49,204 bases of DNA. Source: B18-G2 sp964432835 (GTDB taxonomy: Archaea; Thermoplasmatota; E2; DHVEG-1; B18-G2). The position numbers were made by a program, and so were the translations under genes. Below, in pieces: positions 1-7,488 of this stretch; position 1 is the first letter of the stretch; each line of letters begins with the position of its first letter. Under the pieces are notes generated by a model. That model was given only the letters and a program-made list of their open reading frames with translations. It was not told the DNA's origin and did not search any database. The stretch covers positions 1 to 49,204 of the forward strand of contig CAYSPA010000001.1 of the NCBI GenBank assembly GCA_964432835.1, given 5' to 3'.

Positions 1-90
1 GATGAGAGGAAAAGGTACTATGATAGGATTTTCAGGGAGGTCGAAAAATGGTGCAGGAGATATAACATTAAATTTGAAAGGGCTTTTTGA
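1..90 (+). CDS. C-terminal end of a gene cut by the window edge
   Basis: Frame 1 is open from base 1 to a TGA at 88-90 and encodes 29 residues, starting DERKRYYDRIFREVEKW and ending KFERAF. The charged, aromatic-rich composition looks like real protein, and the neighbouring gene is convergent, as expected for a gene ending here. The fragment is too short to assign to a family. It could be chance coding. Confidence 0.4.
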   Translation, partial: DERKRYYDRIFREVEKWCRRYNIKFERAF

Positions 91-153
91 AGGCATTTTG
101 CTGGATTTGGACAATCAGATCCATCCTGACAAATGGTGAGAAAACGCTAAACT

Positions 154-1131
154 TCAACACTCCTCAATCGAAACACCCAAAGCAAAACCAAGATAGAAAA
201 TATCCAACTCGGTGGGAGAGGAGCTTGTCGGTATGGAGAGACCAGAAAACCCAACTATTCCTATACAAGATAGAAGAGGTAGCAGATACTGCAAGAAAAA
301 GGCAATTTGAATCGGTCCGCAAGATCTATAGCCCCCAATAAAACTGCCATTCCACATCTTTATCCCTTTAAGACCAATCGTGAACAACCATCCCTCGGAT
401 GGATAAACAGAGGGTATTTCGAATCCGATAAATTCTGTGCCAATGGAGACAAACGCCCCAAGATATGGCAAGGGTAATAATTGGGGGGCAAGGATAGGAT
501 ATAAAATGATTAGTGCTGCAGCGATTCCAAAAAAATCCGCCATCCGCGAAATAAAACTAAAATTCGTATATTGATCGAGGGTACAGAAAATTATGAAAAG
601 AACTTCCAGAATAGGTAACAGAGTGATGCGAGCAAGGGTATTAATAAGAAATCGTATGGGTGGCAACGTTAACGTATTGGTCATCCTTCCGCACACAAGG
701 CACACGAGATTATCGCTCATCCCAAACTGTTGTGATTTATTTACAATTGGTTGAAGTAGATGGAAAAATCTACTTTCACCCGTTACTAAACTCTGTATCT
801 CCTTTATGCGATGACGTGGTAGAAAACCATAATCTGCGAGCCTCTCAACGGTTTCATTGAATATCTTCTTTACTTCAAACATGCTTGAAGCATTTTTCAG
901 CTTCCACTTGGTCTCGTTGATGATTTTATTGAGATTTTGAATATCTTCTCCAGATACCTCCACGGTGAAGTTTTCTACACCAAATGGTGTAAGGAGTTGT
1001 ATGGTGATATTTTGTGCAGATACTGGTACATCATCTTGGATATTCCCTCGATTCTCTATTCCAATTGCTGGTACTGAAACTGAGAGTAAAATCAAAATCA
1101 CCATGAAGACCGAAGTTAGTAACCTCTTCAT
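154..1131 (-). CDS. secreted/membrane protein of unknown function, type A
   Basis: 325 residues. An N-terminal hydrophobic segment (residues 4-23) looks like a signal peptide or anchor. It is followed by a polar, sequon-rich region with NIT and NETK and a helical stretch ending LADYGFLP. After residue about 165 come several hydrophobic segments that are probably membrane-spanning. A Cys pair (CLVCG) lies near residue 144. Layout and local motifs resemble the protein at 5871-6575 (NIT..., then YGIL, then a hydrophobic C-terminal half), so the two may be distant paralogues. A TATA-like element on the minus strand at about 1158-1169 lies 27-38 bases from the ATG, so the message is probably nearly leaderless. 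No family recognised. Confidence 0.7.
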   Translation of the reverse strand: MKRLLTSVFMVILILLSVSVPAIGIENRGNIQDDVPVSAQNITIQLLTPFGVENFTVEVSGEDIQNLNKIINETKWKLKNASSMFEVKKIFNETVERLADYGFLPRHRIKEIQSLVTGESRFFHLLQPIVNKSQQFGMSDNLVCLVCGRMTNTLTLPPIRFLINTLARITLLPILEVLFIIFCTLDQYTNFSFISRMADFFGIAAALIILYPILAPQLLPLPYLGAFVSIGTEFIGFEIPSVYPSEGWLFTIGLKGIKMWNGSFIGGYRSCGPIQIAFFLQYLLPLLSCIGIVGFSGLSIPTSSSPTELDIFYLGFALGVSIEEC

Positions 1132-1157
1132 GTTTCAATATCAAAATATGAGTTTAA

Positions 1158-1169
1158 TTATTTATACTT
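1158..1169 (-). promoter_or_regulatory. TATA box for the leftward membrane protein gene
   Basis: Minus strand reads AAAGTATAAATAA. It lies about 27-38 bases upstream of the ATG at 1131, the usual archaeal distance to a transcription start at or just before the start codon. Confidence 0.5.
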
Positions 1170-1211
1170 TGCTAAGGATTTTCGGTGGAGAATGAAAAAA
1201 GACGGACAGAC

Positions 1212-1219
1212 TTTAAAAA
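1212..1219 (+). promoter_or_regulatory. TATA box for the OsmC-like gene
   Basis: TTTAAAAA lies 23-30 bases before the ATG at 1242. This supports the 1242 start over an in-frame GTG at 1185, because 1185 would lie upstream of the TATA box. The transcript is probably leaderless. Confidence 0.5.
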
Positions 1220-1241
1220 GTGCTTACCTTTTCAAAAAATC

Positions 1242-1658
1242 ATGAAAGCAGAAGTGGTGAACGTTAAGGGTCTTACATTCGTCGGAAAGGCAGAGAGCAA
1301 CCACTGGATGGTGATGGATGGAAGCAAGGAATTTGGTGGATTTGAAGCAGGAATCAAACCAATGGAAGCGATTCTTGTTGCACTCGGCGGATGTACGGGC
1401 ATGGATGTGGTATCGATCCTCAACAAAATGAAGGTAAACTTCGACTCCTTTGAGATAACAATCGATGCCGAGAGAGCGAAAGAACATCCAAAGGTTTTCA
1501 CAAAGATTCATCTCACCTACCGATTCAAGGGCAAAAATCTACCAAGAGACAAGATAGAAAAAGCAGTGAGATTGTCTCAGGAGAGATACTGCTCTGTCTC
1601 GGCGATGCTGGGAAAGGGCGCAGATATCGATTGGGAGATTGAGATAGCAGAGGAATAA
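1242..1658 (+). CDS. OsmC-like hydroperoxide-reducing protein
   Basis: 138 residues from the chosen ATG; family members are about 135-145. OsmC/Ohr proteins are cytoplasmic thiol peroxidases that reduce organic hydroperoxides, usually with lipoyl or small-thiol reductants. Two conserved cysteines are visible: one in ALGGCTGMDV near residue 47 and one in RYCSVSAML near residue 118, in the family's usual positions. The N-terminal beta region (VVNVKGLTFVGKAES) is typical of the archaeal YhfA-like branch, whose substrates are poorly known. The gene stands alone, divergent from the membrane protein to its left. Confidence 0.88.
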   Translation: MKAEVVNVKGLTFVGKAESNHWMVMDGSKEFGGFEAGIKPMEAILVALGGCTGMDVVSILNKMKVNFDSFEITIDAERAKEHPKVFTKIHLTYRFKGKNLPRDKIEKAVRLSQERYCSVSAMLGKGADIDWEIEIAEE

Positions 1659-1762
1659 AAAACTCCCACTAACTTCGATTTCCTCTATCTCCCGGCGCCG
1701 GCGCAAAGGTTGGAATTCAATAACATCCAGTAATTCTCATCTGTCGTGTGCGATGCGTTAAC

Positions 1763-1772
1763 ATTTAAATAG
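1763..1772 (+). promoter_or_regulatory. TATA box for the secreted protein gene at 1805
   Basis: ATTTAAATAG lies 33-42 bases before the ATG at 1805. A GGGGG ribosome-binding site just before that ATG means this message has a short leader. Confidence 0.45.
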
Positions 1773-1804
1773 GAGCAGTATTATTGGTATTACGGGGGAT
1801 AAAA

Positions 1805-2347
1805 ATGAAAGTGAAATGGTTGGCTGTATCTGTGATATTGATGTTGTCTCTTTTCAGTCAGATTCCCGTGCAGGGGATCCAAAGTTCTGAAAGCAGAACC
1901 GGAGGCACAGTAGAAACAGTACATGTAGATGCTGGCAAGACAATCATTTACCTGGCACCATATCTTGATCTCCAAATATTCAACCCATGTCCATATGAAA
2001 TTAACAAAACGGTAGATATAAACAGGGATACCAATGTCTCACTGTATTTGGATGTGAGATGGGACGTACAACTCGATATGAACTACAATTTTCCAATTGC
2101 ATTGCTCTTCCTGAAAATGCAACTGTGCGATGAGTGGGGATTAGAGATAGACGCCGACAGAACCATACTCGTTGGTATAAGAGGTACGGAAAAGAAGGTG
2201 TATCTGGAAACGGAATATCTGGTGACTAACGTGAGTGAAAATTCAACCCTGTTTAACAGAGCACTCCTTTATGTGACAGCTATACCAGCGGGACCATTGA
2301 TGAGGACGAGGGTGATTGGTAGAGTAATAAATATCCATATCGTATGA
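1805..2347 (+). CDS. small secreted protein of unknown function
   Basis: 180 residues. The start is the ATG preceded by a GGGGG ribosome-binding site; an in-frame TTG at 1784 is less likely. Residues 4-25 form a clear signal peptide ending VQG. The mature part has several N-x-S/T sequons (NKT, NVS, NST) and looks beta-rich, as expected for a surface protein. It shares a short FLK-x-x-L-x-x-E/W-x-G pattern with the next gene and may be a distant tandem duplicate. It has no recognised domain. Confidence 0.7.
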   Translation: MKVKWLAVSVILMLSLFSQIPVQGIQSSESRTGGTVETVHVDAGKTIIYLAPYLDLQIFNPCPYEINKTVDINRDTNVSLYLDVRWDVQLDMNYNFPIALLFLKMQLCDEWGLEIDADRTILVGIRGTEKKVYLETEYLVTNVSENSTLFNRALLYVTAIPAGPLMRTRVIGRVINIHIV

Positions 2348-2387
2348 TAACGGTGATACTTAGTAGAATGTAAAGGGGGTTGAGTGG

Positions 2388-2942
2388 ATGAGATGGTTGT
2401 TTGCACTTGCGGTTGCTTTTATTCTACCCCTTTCTACTGGCACCGCCGGCACCGCACCACACGGGCAGAAAACACTCTGTGGAGTGAGCACAGATTTTGA
2501 TATCTCAGTTATCGTCGAGCTCGACCCAGGGCTAGAACCCAATATTCTGAGTGAGAGAAACCTCACCATAGAAAAGGAAATCCCGGTCAACTGGTCGATG
2601 GATGGCCATGTGAACTGCACTTGGGCAAGTTCATATCACGTCTGCTGGAACGTGGAGGTCGTTCCCGCATGTCTTGCGCCATTCGTTATCGGTTTCCTGA
2701 AAGCAGAGCTCTACAACGAAAAAGGTGAACAGGAAGATATCTGTTTTGCAGTTGCATTCACCCCAGCAGTCAATACGGGTGCAGAGAAATTAGTGAAGAT
2801 GAACCTCCTAAGTAAAGGCTTCCTCATAGAGAAAAACATGACCGTGACCATGAAGACGAGGTTTGTTGCTTTCCTGTTCCCGAGCTTACCGCCTTTCAAG
2901 ACACCAACTATCGAGAGAACACTGGTTGCTCACTTCGTATAA
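2388..2942 (+). CDS. small secreted protein of unknown function
   Basis: 184 residues with a signal peptide at about residues 2-20. A strong AAAGGGGG site lies upstream of the ATG. The mature part has sequons (NLT, NWS, NCT, NMT) and six cysteines, which could form disulfides outside the cell. It follows the similar gene at 1805 by 40 bases in the same direction, so the two are probably co-transcribed. It ends convergent with the M20 peptidase gene. No family recognised. Confidence 0.7.
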   Translation: MRWLFALAVAFILPLSTGTAGTAPHGQKTLCGVSTDFDISVIVELDPGLEPNILSERNLTIEKEIPVNWSMDGHVNCTWASSYHVCWNVEVVPACLAPFVIGFLKAELYNEKGEQEDICFAVAFTPAVNTGAEKLVKMNLLSKGFLIEKNMTVTMKTRFVAFLFPSLPPFKTPTIERTLVAHFV

Positions 2943-2967
2943 CGTCATCGACAGCATTCTCTTTTCT

Positions 2968-4050
2968 TTATGACAACTGATCAGATTCCATACCAGATAA
3001 CTCAATAAACCTTTTCAAAATCCTGCAGAGGTCTAAAAGATCGTCAACAGCGATACTTTCTCTCTCAGTATGAGCCAGACTCAAATCTCCCGCACCGAAC
3101 ACAACAGATGGTATCCCTTTTTCAATCAGATTCGCCGCATCGGTCCACGCGGGCATACCCGAATATCTAACTCTTCTGATTCCCCTCATCGCCCTCTCGA
3201 GGAGTTTCACCACATTCTCATCCCTTGAGATTTCAACCGGCTGATCAAAGATCTTGACCTGCGCGCCGGCGCCGTACTTGGCGAGTATCTCATCGACCTG
3301 ATCCTTTATTGCTGAGATATCATCTCCCGGAAATATGGGAATATCTATCTCTCCAACGCATCTATCTGGAACAACCTGGCAATCTCTTCCTCCCCTGATC
3401 CATCCCAGAGTGACTCCAGATTCTTTGAAATCCTTTGGTCTGTTTTTGATATGTTCCATGGATTTGAGAGCAAGATAGATTTCGATGAATACATCGATGG
3501 CATTTTTTCCTGCAAGAGGCGTTGCGCCGTGCGATGACCTTCCTCTCGTTTCCAATCTGATCTCTATGCTCCCCGCCTGTCTTGTACAGATCGCAAAGTT
3601 TGTCGGCTCGAGAACGAGGGCTCCATCGAATTTCCATCTTGGTGTGAATCTATCAGAACCTTCTGCATCCCTCTCTTCGTCCACGAAGAGTGCAATGGCG
3701 CAGGGCGCATCTGTATTTTCCAGAGCAACAAGAAGGGATGCAATTTGACCCTTTGTATCTACTGCTCCTCTGCCAAAAATCCTTTCGTCTCCGAATCTTG
3801 GTTTAAATGCTCTCCTGAATCCCCACGGTGGTACAGTATCGACGTGAGTTGCTATCAGATATCTGGCTTTTCCACGATATGCAAAAAGATTGTATCTTGA
3901 ATCAATCTCTTCTCTTCCGACATTCAAACCAATCTCAAGAAGATGTTTTTCCAGAAAATCCACTAACCTATTTTCTTCTCCAGTTACGCTCCTTATCGAT
4001 ATCAGCTTTTCCAACATTTCTATCAATCTTCTCTTATCATCCTGAGCCAT
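2968..4050 (-). CDS. M20 family metallopeptidase / deacylase
   Basis: 360 residues. The M20 metal-binding motifs are in order: ATHVDTVPP (His and bridging Asp), GRGAVDTKG, VDEERDAEGSD (the Glu-Glu catalytic pair) and a C-terminal LAHTERESI histidine. The family includes acetylornithine deacetylase, succinyl-diaminopimelate desuccinylase and LysK. The short length and archaeal source fit an N-acyl amino-acid deacylase, but the substrate cannot be read from sequence. The ATG has a GGTGGGT ribosome-binding site and overlaps the upstream acetyltransferase gene by 28 bases, so the two are translationally coupled. Confidence 0.85.
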   Translation of the reverse strand: MAQDDKRRLIEMLEKLISIRSVTGEENRLVDFLEKHLLEIGLNVGREEIDSRYNLFAYRGKARYLIATHVDTVPPWGFRRAFKPRFGDERIFGRGAVDTKGQIASLLVALENTDAPCAIALFVDEERDAEGSDRFTPRWKFDGALVLEPTNFAICTRQAGSIEIRLETRGRSSHGATPLAGKNAIDVFIEIYLALKSMEHIKNRPKDFKESGVTLGWIRGGRDCQVVPDRCVGEIDIPIFPGDDISAIKDQVDEILAKYGAGAQVKIFDQPVEISRDENVVKLLERAMRGIRRVRYSGMPAWTDAANLIEKGIPSVVFGAGDLSLAHTERESIAVDDLLDLCRILKRFIELSGMESDQLS

Positions 4051-4487
4051 ACACCCACCTTACCAACCACACGAAATCCCATTCTTCCATAGAATCTGAT
4101 CGCCTTGAAATTTTTCTCTCCGACCCACAGGCCGATGGTGTCATGATATCTTTTCAGGATTTCAATCTCCCTCTCCAGCAGTCCTCTCCCTATTCCCTTT
4201 CCCTGAAACTCCTTCCTGACAACGAGCTCGTGAATCTCCCCTATGTCGCCATAGGTCTTGTCCCACCAGTTTCTCGCTCCTGCTATGAAACCAATGATTT
4301 TTTCATCTTCTATAGCTACAAGGAAAACCTCCGGATCACAGCGGTAGAGCCATTTCAGATATCTCCTTGCATCTCCTCTCGTTCTGTAGGCATACTCTTC
4401 CATATCCCTGTATCCGTCCATGTACACATCTATAAGTTCGCCAAGTATTTCTCTGAATTTGCCCTCATCGACCCTCTCTACCCTCAT
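4023..4487 (-). CDS. GNAT family N-acetyltransferase
   Basis: 154 residues, usual GNAT length. The acetyl-CoA pyrophosphate-binding motif is visible as FQGKGIGRGLLE near residues 94-105, followed by a typical motif B ending (IRFYGRMGFRVVG). GNAT enzymes move acetyl groups from acetyl-CoA to an amine; the acceptor here is unknown. The start ATG follows directly after the TAG of the EndoQ gene, and the 3' end overlaps the M20 deacylase. An acetyltransferase coupled to a possible deacylase suggests work on the same amine pool, but this is inference. Confidence 0.85.
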   Translation of the reverse strand: MRVERVDEGKFREILGELIDVYMDGYRDMEEYAYRTRGDARRYLKWLYRCDPEVFLVAIEDEKIIGFIAGARNWWDKTYGDIGEIHELVVRKEFQGKGIGRGLLEREIEILKRYHDTIGLWVGEKNFKAIRFYGRMGFRVVGKVGVWLRMIRED

Positions 4488-5708
4488 CTAAAAGTCCAGT
4501 AAGCTTTTCTGACGATTAAAGTTTACAGGTATGTACTCCTCAGATGGGTGAATTTCTATCACACCATACTTCCCGCCGCCGCCTGGTATGATTTTTACTT
4601 TACCCCTTCTAAAAAGGTCTATCGCCTCCGCCACTGCTGGATTGCTATATATGGCTATTTCATCGATACTTGCATCTACGAGGACATTAACTTCACTGCC
4701 GAAATGAGAAACCAGATTCTCCCACAAACTCTCAACTTTCTTGGTGAAGACACTGCTCTGACCTATGGCTTTGGCAATGATCTCCGTTAGAGGGATGATG
4801 TGCAGATAGGGTGGCCTGTGATCTGGATGCCTTGGTTCTTCAAGGTCGGCAAGTTCTCTGACTCTATCCTTCACTCCCTTCTTTATTCTTCCCCCGCATG
4901 GGCATTTCCAGCCTCTTGCTATGGCTTCTTCAAGGGAGAAATGCCTGTAACATTTTATGCAGGCGGTTTCATTGTACTTTCCTTCCTGGGGTGGAAAGCC
5001 AACGTTGAGTACAACTTTGTTACCTCCTCTCCTCAGTATGGCTTTTCTGATTTCTTCGAATGTTGCATCTTTAACTTCCATTCTATTAAATTCTCTTGCG
5101 AGCCTGACCGGATGAGGAGAATGTGAATCGGAATTGGTGAGGAATGTTAGTCTGTGCAATTCTGAGATTCTATCCGCATAGTCTGAATCTGCACTCAATC
5201 CGAGTTCGAGGAAAGAGACATAATCTGCGAGGTCACCATAGCAATCTTTCAGAGAGTTGTGGTAGGCATACATTGCAGTCCATGGTGTAAAGGCATGAGC
5301 GGGTCCTATGAGAATGTCGAGATCTTTCGCGATCTGTGCTATTTCAATTCCGCTTAACCTAATCTTTGGTCTGCCATCACCATCGAGATCCGTTGAGAAC
5401 TTCTCTACCCTTTTTCTGAACTCCTCAACCTGGGAGAATGAGGGAAAATACAGAAGATGATGCACCCTGTTCATATCTTCAACTTCGGTGCTCAGTATGA
5501 ATCTCGTCCCCCTCTTTTCGAAAGTTCCATCATCGATTTTCTTGCATTCCTTTATTTCCTTCTGCCATTCCCCGTGTAAACAATCACCCGTTGCGAGAAT
5601 ATCTATGCCTTTCTTTGGAGCCGATTCTGCGAGTTTTTTAATGGTCATAGAGCTGCTTGTTGCCCCAGAGAATCTGGAATGAATGTGGAGATCCGCATTG
5701 ATCTGCAT
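4488..5708 (-). CDS. endoQ: endonuclease Q (EndoQ), repair of deaminated bases
   Basis: 406 residues, close to characterised Thermococcales EndoQ. The N-terminal PHP domain starts DLHIHSRFS and has further metal ligands in AHAF and SDSHSPHP. A four-cysteine zinc site follows (CIKCYRHF ... KCPCGG, about residues 260-283), and then a C-terminal region rich in basic residues. This order is specific to EndoQ, which nicks DNA 5' of uracil, hypoxanthine, xanthine and AP sites. The last residues, QKSLLDF, resemble a PCNA-interacting (PIP) motif. It is the first gene of a leftward run with the GNAT and M20 genes, with no gap. Confidence 0.88.
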   Translation of the reverse strand: MQINADLHIHSRFSGATSSSMTIKKLAESAPKKGIDILATGDCLHGEWQKEIKECKKIDDGTFEKRGTRFILSTEVEDMNRVHHLLYFPSFSQVEEFRKRVEKFSTDLDGDGRPKIRLSGIEIAQIAKDLDILIGPAHAFTPWTAMYAYHNSLKDCYGDLADYVSFLELGLSADSDYADRISELHRLTFLTNSDSHSPHPVRLAREFNRMEVKDATFEEIRKAILRRGGNKVVLNVGFPPQEGKYNETACIKCYRHFSLEEAIARGWKCPCGGRIKKGVKDRVRELADLEEPRHPDHRPPYLHIIPLTEIIAKAIGQSSVFTKKVESLWENLVSHFGSEVNVLVDASIDEIAIYSNPAVAEAIDLFRRGKVKIIPGGGGKYGVIEIHPSEEYIPVNFNRQKSLLDF

Positions 5709-5839
5709 TTCCCAACAGATGCATCCAGAGAGATGTATATAGTGGTTGTTATTTCAAAAATCCGCAAATTCGCAGGTAACATTAAAACTGGATACGATGC
5801 ACGATGGGGTAGCCATCAGAACATATCCACATTGATATC

Positions 5840-5851
5840 AATTAAATTTAA
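5840..5851 (+). promoter_or_regulatory. TATA box for the membrane protein gene at 5871
   Basis: The AAATTTAAATAT region lies 20-31 bases before the ATG at 5871, which points to a leaderless message. Confidence 0.45.
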
Positions 5852-5870
5852 ATATCGAAGATTTAATTAG

Positions 5871-6575
5871 ATGATATCCATGCTTAGGATATACCGTATG
5901 GGTTTGGTTGCGGCTACGTTTTTCCTGCTTATTGGAGCAACCATCTATCAAGCCGTTGGGCTGAATGGTGTAGAGAAACAAAAAAGCGATATCGAGGATG
6001 GAAATGATGGATTTTACAATATAACGATTTACAAATTCAAAAATGGAGCGATTGAAAAGGTTGTGAAAAAGCTTTCTTATAAAGAAGCGGAAGAAATCAA
6101 AAGGCAATTTTCACTTGTAGACCGCTCTCAAGATAACTATCTGGAAAAGACTTTGAAGAAACTTAATGTATTGATACAGTATGGTATCTTATCGAGGGAT
6201 GATATAGGCTGGAGAAATGGATCTTTGCCACCGCATATTTCATCTAAAACGCGTTGTGCAGAAAAACCATTCATTTACGGTGTGATGGGTTTAATTCTCG
6301 GAATATGCGAACTTTCCTCAGACGTTTACTTTAACTTCGGGATGTGGGTATTTTCCATTTGTCCTTTCGTCGTGTATGGACACGGTAATGGCACCGTAAG
6401 ATATCTTGAACTTCCCGACTCCCCCCTTCCCTCAGAGTACTATGTGCTGAATTTTAACGAATGGATTTTCGCAGCTTCGTTCACGTTAGTTGGTGTTTTT
6501 CTTTTCATCCCGTTTGCATCTCCAGCTGGGCTTTTCGCAGGTTTTACAATCTTCACCATGGTGGCGGGAGAGTAG
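5871..6575 (+). CDS. membrane protein of unknown function, type A
   Basis: 234 residues. An N-terminal membrane segment or signal (about 10-30), a charged region with NITI and many Lys/Glu, and the motif YGILSRDD near residue 105 are followed by two or three hydrophobic segments at the C-terminus (about 140-165 and 200-232). The same order of parts is seen in the protein at 154-1131, so they may belong to one rapidly diverging family. A second ATG three codons in (5880) is an alternative start. No known domain. Confidence 0.65.
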   Translation: MISMLRIYRMGLVAATFFLLIGATIYQAVGLNGVEKQKSDIEDGNDGFYNITIYKFKNGAIEKVVKKLSYKEAEEIKRQFSLVDRSQDNYLEKTLKKLNVLIQYGILSRDDIGWRNGSLPPHISSKTRCAEKPFIYGVMGLILGICELSSDVYFNFGMWVFSICPFVVYGHGNGTVRYLELPDSPLPSEYYVLNFNEWIFAASFTLVGVFLFIPFASPAGLFAGFTIFTMVAGE

Positions 6576-6685
6576 GAGAATTTACGTATCCGCTAATTGT
6601 GGATTTTACAGATATAAACCCAAGTTGAGCGGAAACCGGATACAAAGGGGAACGAAACCTTTACAGCAAAATCATTTGGGCAAGA

Positions 6686-6757
6686 TGGACTCGTGGGGAT
6701 TCGAACCCCAGGCCTCCCCCATGCCAAGGGGGCGATCTACCGCTGATCTACGAGCCC
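6686..6757 (-). tRNA. tRNA-Ala (anticodon GGC)
   Basis: The minus strand folds into a full cloverleaf of 72 bases. The acceptor pairs GGGCTCG with CGAGTCC, including the G3-T70 wobble pair that marks alanine tRNAs. The D arm is GATC/GATC. The anticodon stem is CCCCC/GGGGG with loop TTGGCAT, giving anticodon GGC. The T arm is TGGGG-TTCGAAT-CCCCA. The discriminator base is A. CCA is not encoded and no intron is present. Confidence 0.96.
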
Positions 6758-6824
6758 ACTATTCTATAATAAAGGAAAGCGGGTATATAAAAATTTACAG
6801 AGGACATTTCCCATAATGTTCATA

Positions 6825-6834
6825 AAAATCTTTA
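6825..6834 (-). terminator. T-run after the SRP RNA
   Basis: The minus strand reads AAAGATTTTT just past the end of the closing helix of the SRP RNA. Oligo-T stretches are sufficient for archaeal termination. Confidence 0.4.
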
Positions 6835-6835
6835 G

Positions 6836-7160
6836 CGGGCGCAGGAGAACCGGAGGTGGACACGCTGGTATAGGGGCGATTTAGCCCACCCACCTTCTTA
6901 ACCCCGTTTACCCCCAGAGCATCGGCGGTCCGCGATGAGGCTGCTCCCTTCCGGGCCTGACCCGGTTTTCGCGGCAAAGGCGGGCATGTTGCCCTCCGAC
7001 AACATGCTACCGCCACCCCCAATCCCTGGGGACGAGGTCTCATCGTTGATGGGTGGATCGCCCCTTACACCAGTGTGCCGCCCTCCGGCTTTCGGCTCCG
7101 GCGTATAGGGGATTTCCGGTTGCAGGGGACCCCTAACCCCCCAGCCTATCCTGCGCCTTT
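6836..7160 (-). ncRNA. ffs: signal recognition particle (SRP, 7S) RNA
   Basis: About 320 bases, the size of archaeal SRP RNA. The minus strand carries the domain IV hairpin around 6935-6975 with the GGCCCGGAAGGGAGCAGCC core, including the GGAAG and AGCAG internal loops that bind SRP54. The two ends pair (GGCGCAGGA at 7157-7149 with TCCTGCGCC at 6846-6838) to form archaeal helix 1. The GC content is far above that of the surrounding DNA, as expected for a structural RNA in a thermophile. A GATTTTT run just after the 3' end may terminate transcription. Exact ends are uncertain by several bases. Confidence 0.95.
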
Positions 7161-7167
7161 CGCCGGA

Positions 7168-7416
7168 CTATAAGGTTTTTTTGTTCCAATTCTTAAAAAA
7201 CCTTACGAATATCCATGTCATTGATACTGAGAGAGGTGCTATGCATGCCCCTGCATACATCAGATATGTCTGTGCAAATCCAACACTTCCATTTCCAAAG
7301 TAGAAGCCGGCTCTGTAGAAGTTCAACGACATTAGAATTATCGATATCACGGCGATGACAAACATGATGATATCCACTATTAAGATTATACCTTCTCTCG
7401 TATCTCTCAATGGCAT
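7168..7416 (-). CDS. small membrane protein, two predicted helices
   Basis: 82 residues with two strongly hydrophobic segments at about residues 10-30 and 50-72, separated by a short loop (NFYRAGFYFGNGS). It ends with a basic tail (FKNWNKKTL), consistent with a cytoplasmic C-terminus. The composition supports a real gene. It lies just upstream of the SRP RNA on the same strand and divergent from the carboxypeptidase. No good ribosome-binding site is visible and no family is recognised. Confidence 0.5.
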   Translation of the reverse strand: MPLRDTREGIILIVDIIMFVIAVISIILMSLNFYRAGFYFGNGSVGFAQTYLMYAGACIAPLSVSMTWIFVRFFKNWNKKTL

Positions 7417-7488
7417 ACTCTGAAATAGACGGAATGCTATTTGAAAGTTGTGCCGGGCCGATGGTTTGGTATTGCGAAAACATGAGGG

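Noticed and set aside
6490..7043. Frames crossing the tRNA and SRP RNA genes on both strands
   Set aside because: They read through structural RNA genes and have no ribosome-binding site or recognisable sequence.
7193..7483. 96-residue minus-strand frame overlapping the small membrane protein
   Set aside because: It overlaps the better 82-residue frame with clear membrane helices, and its sequence is not protein-like.
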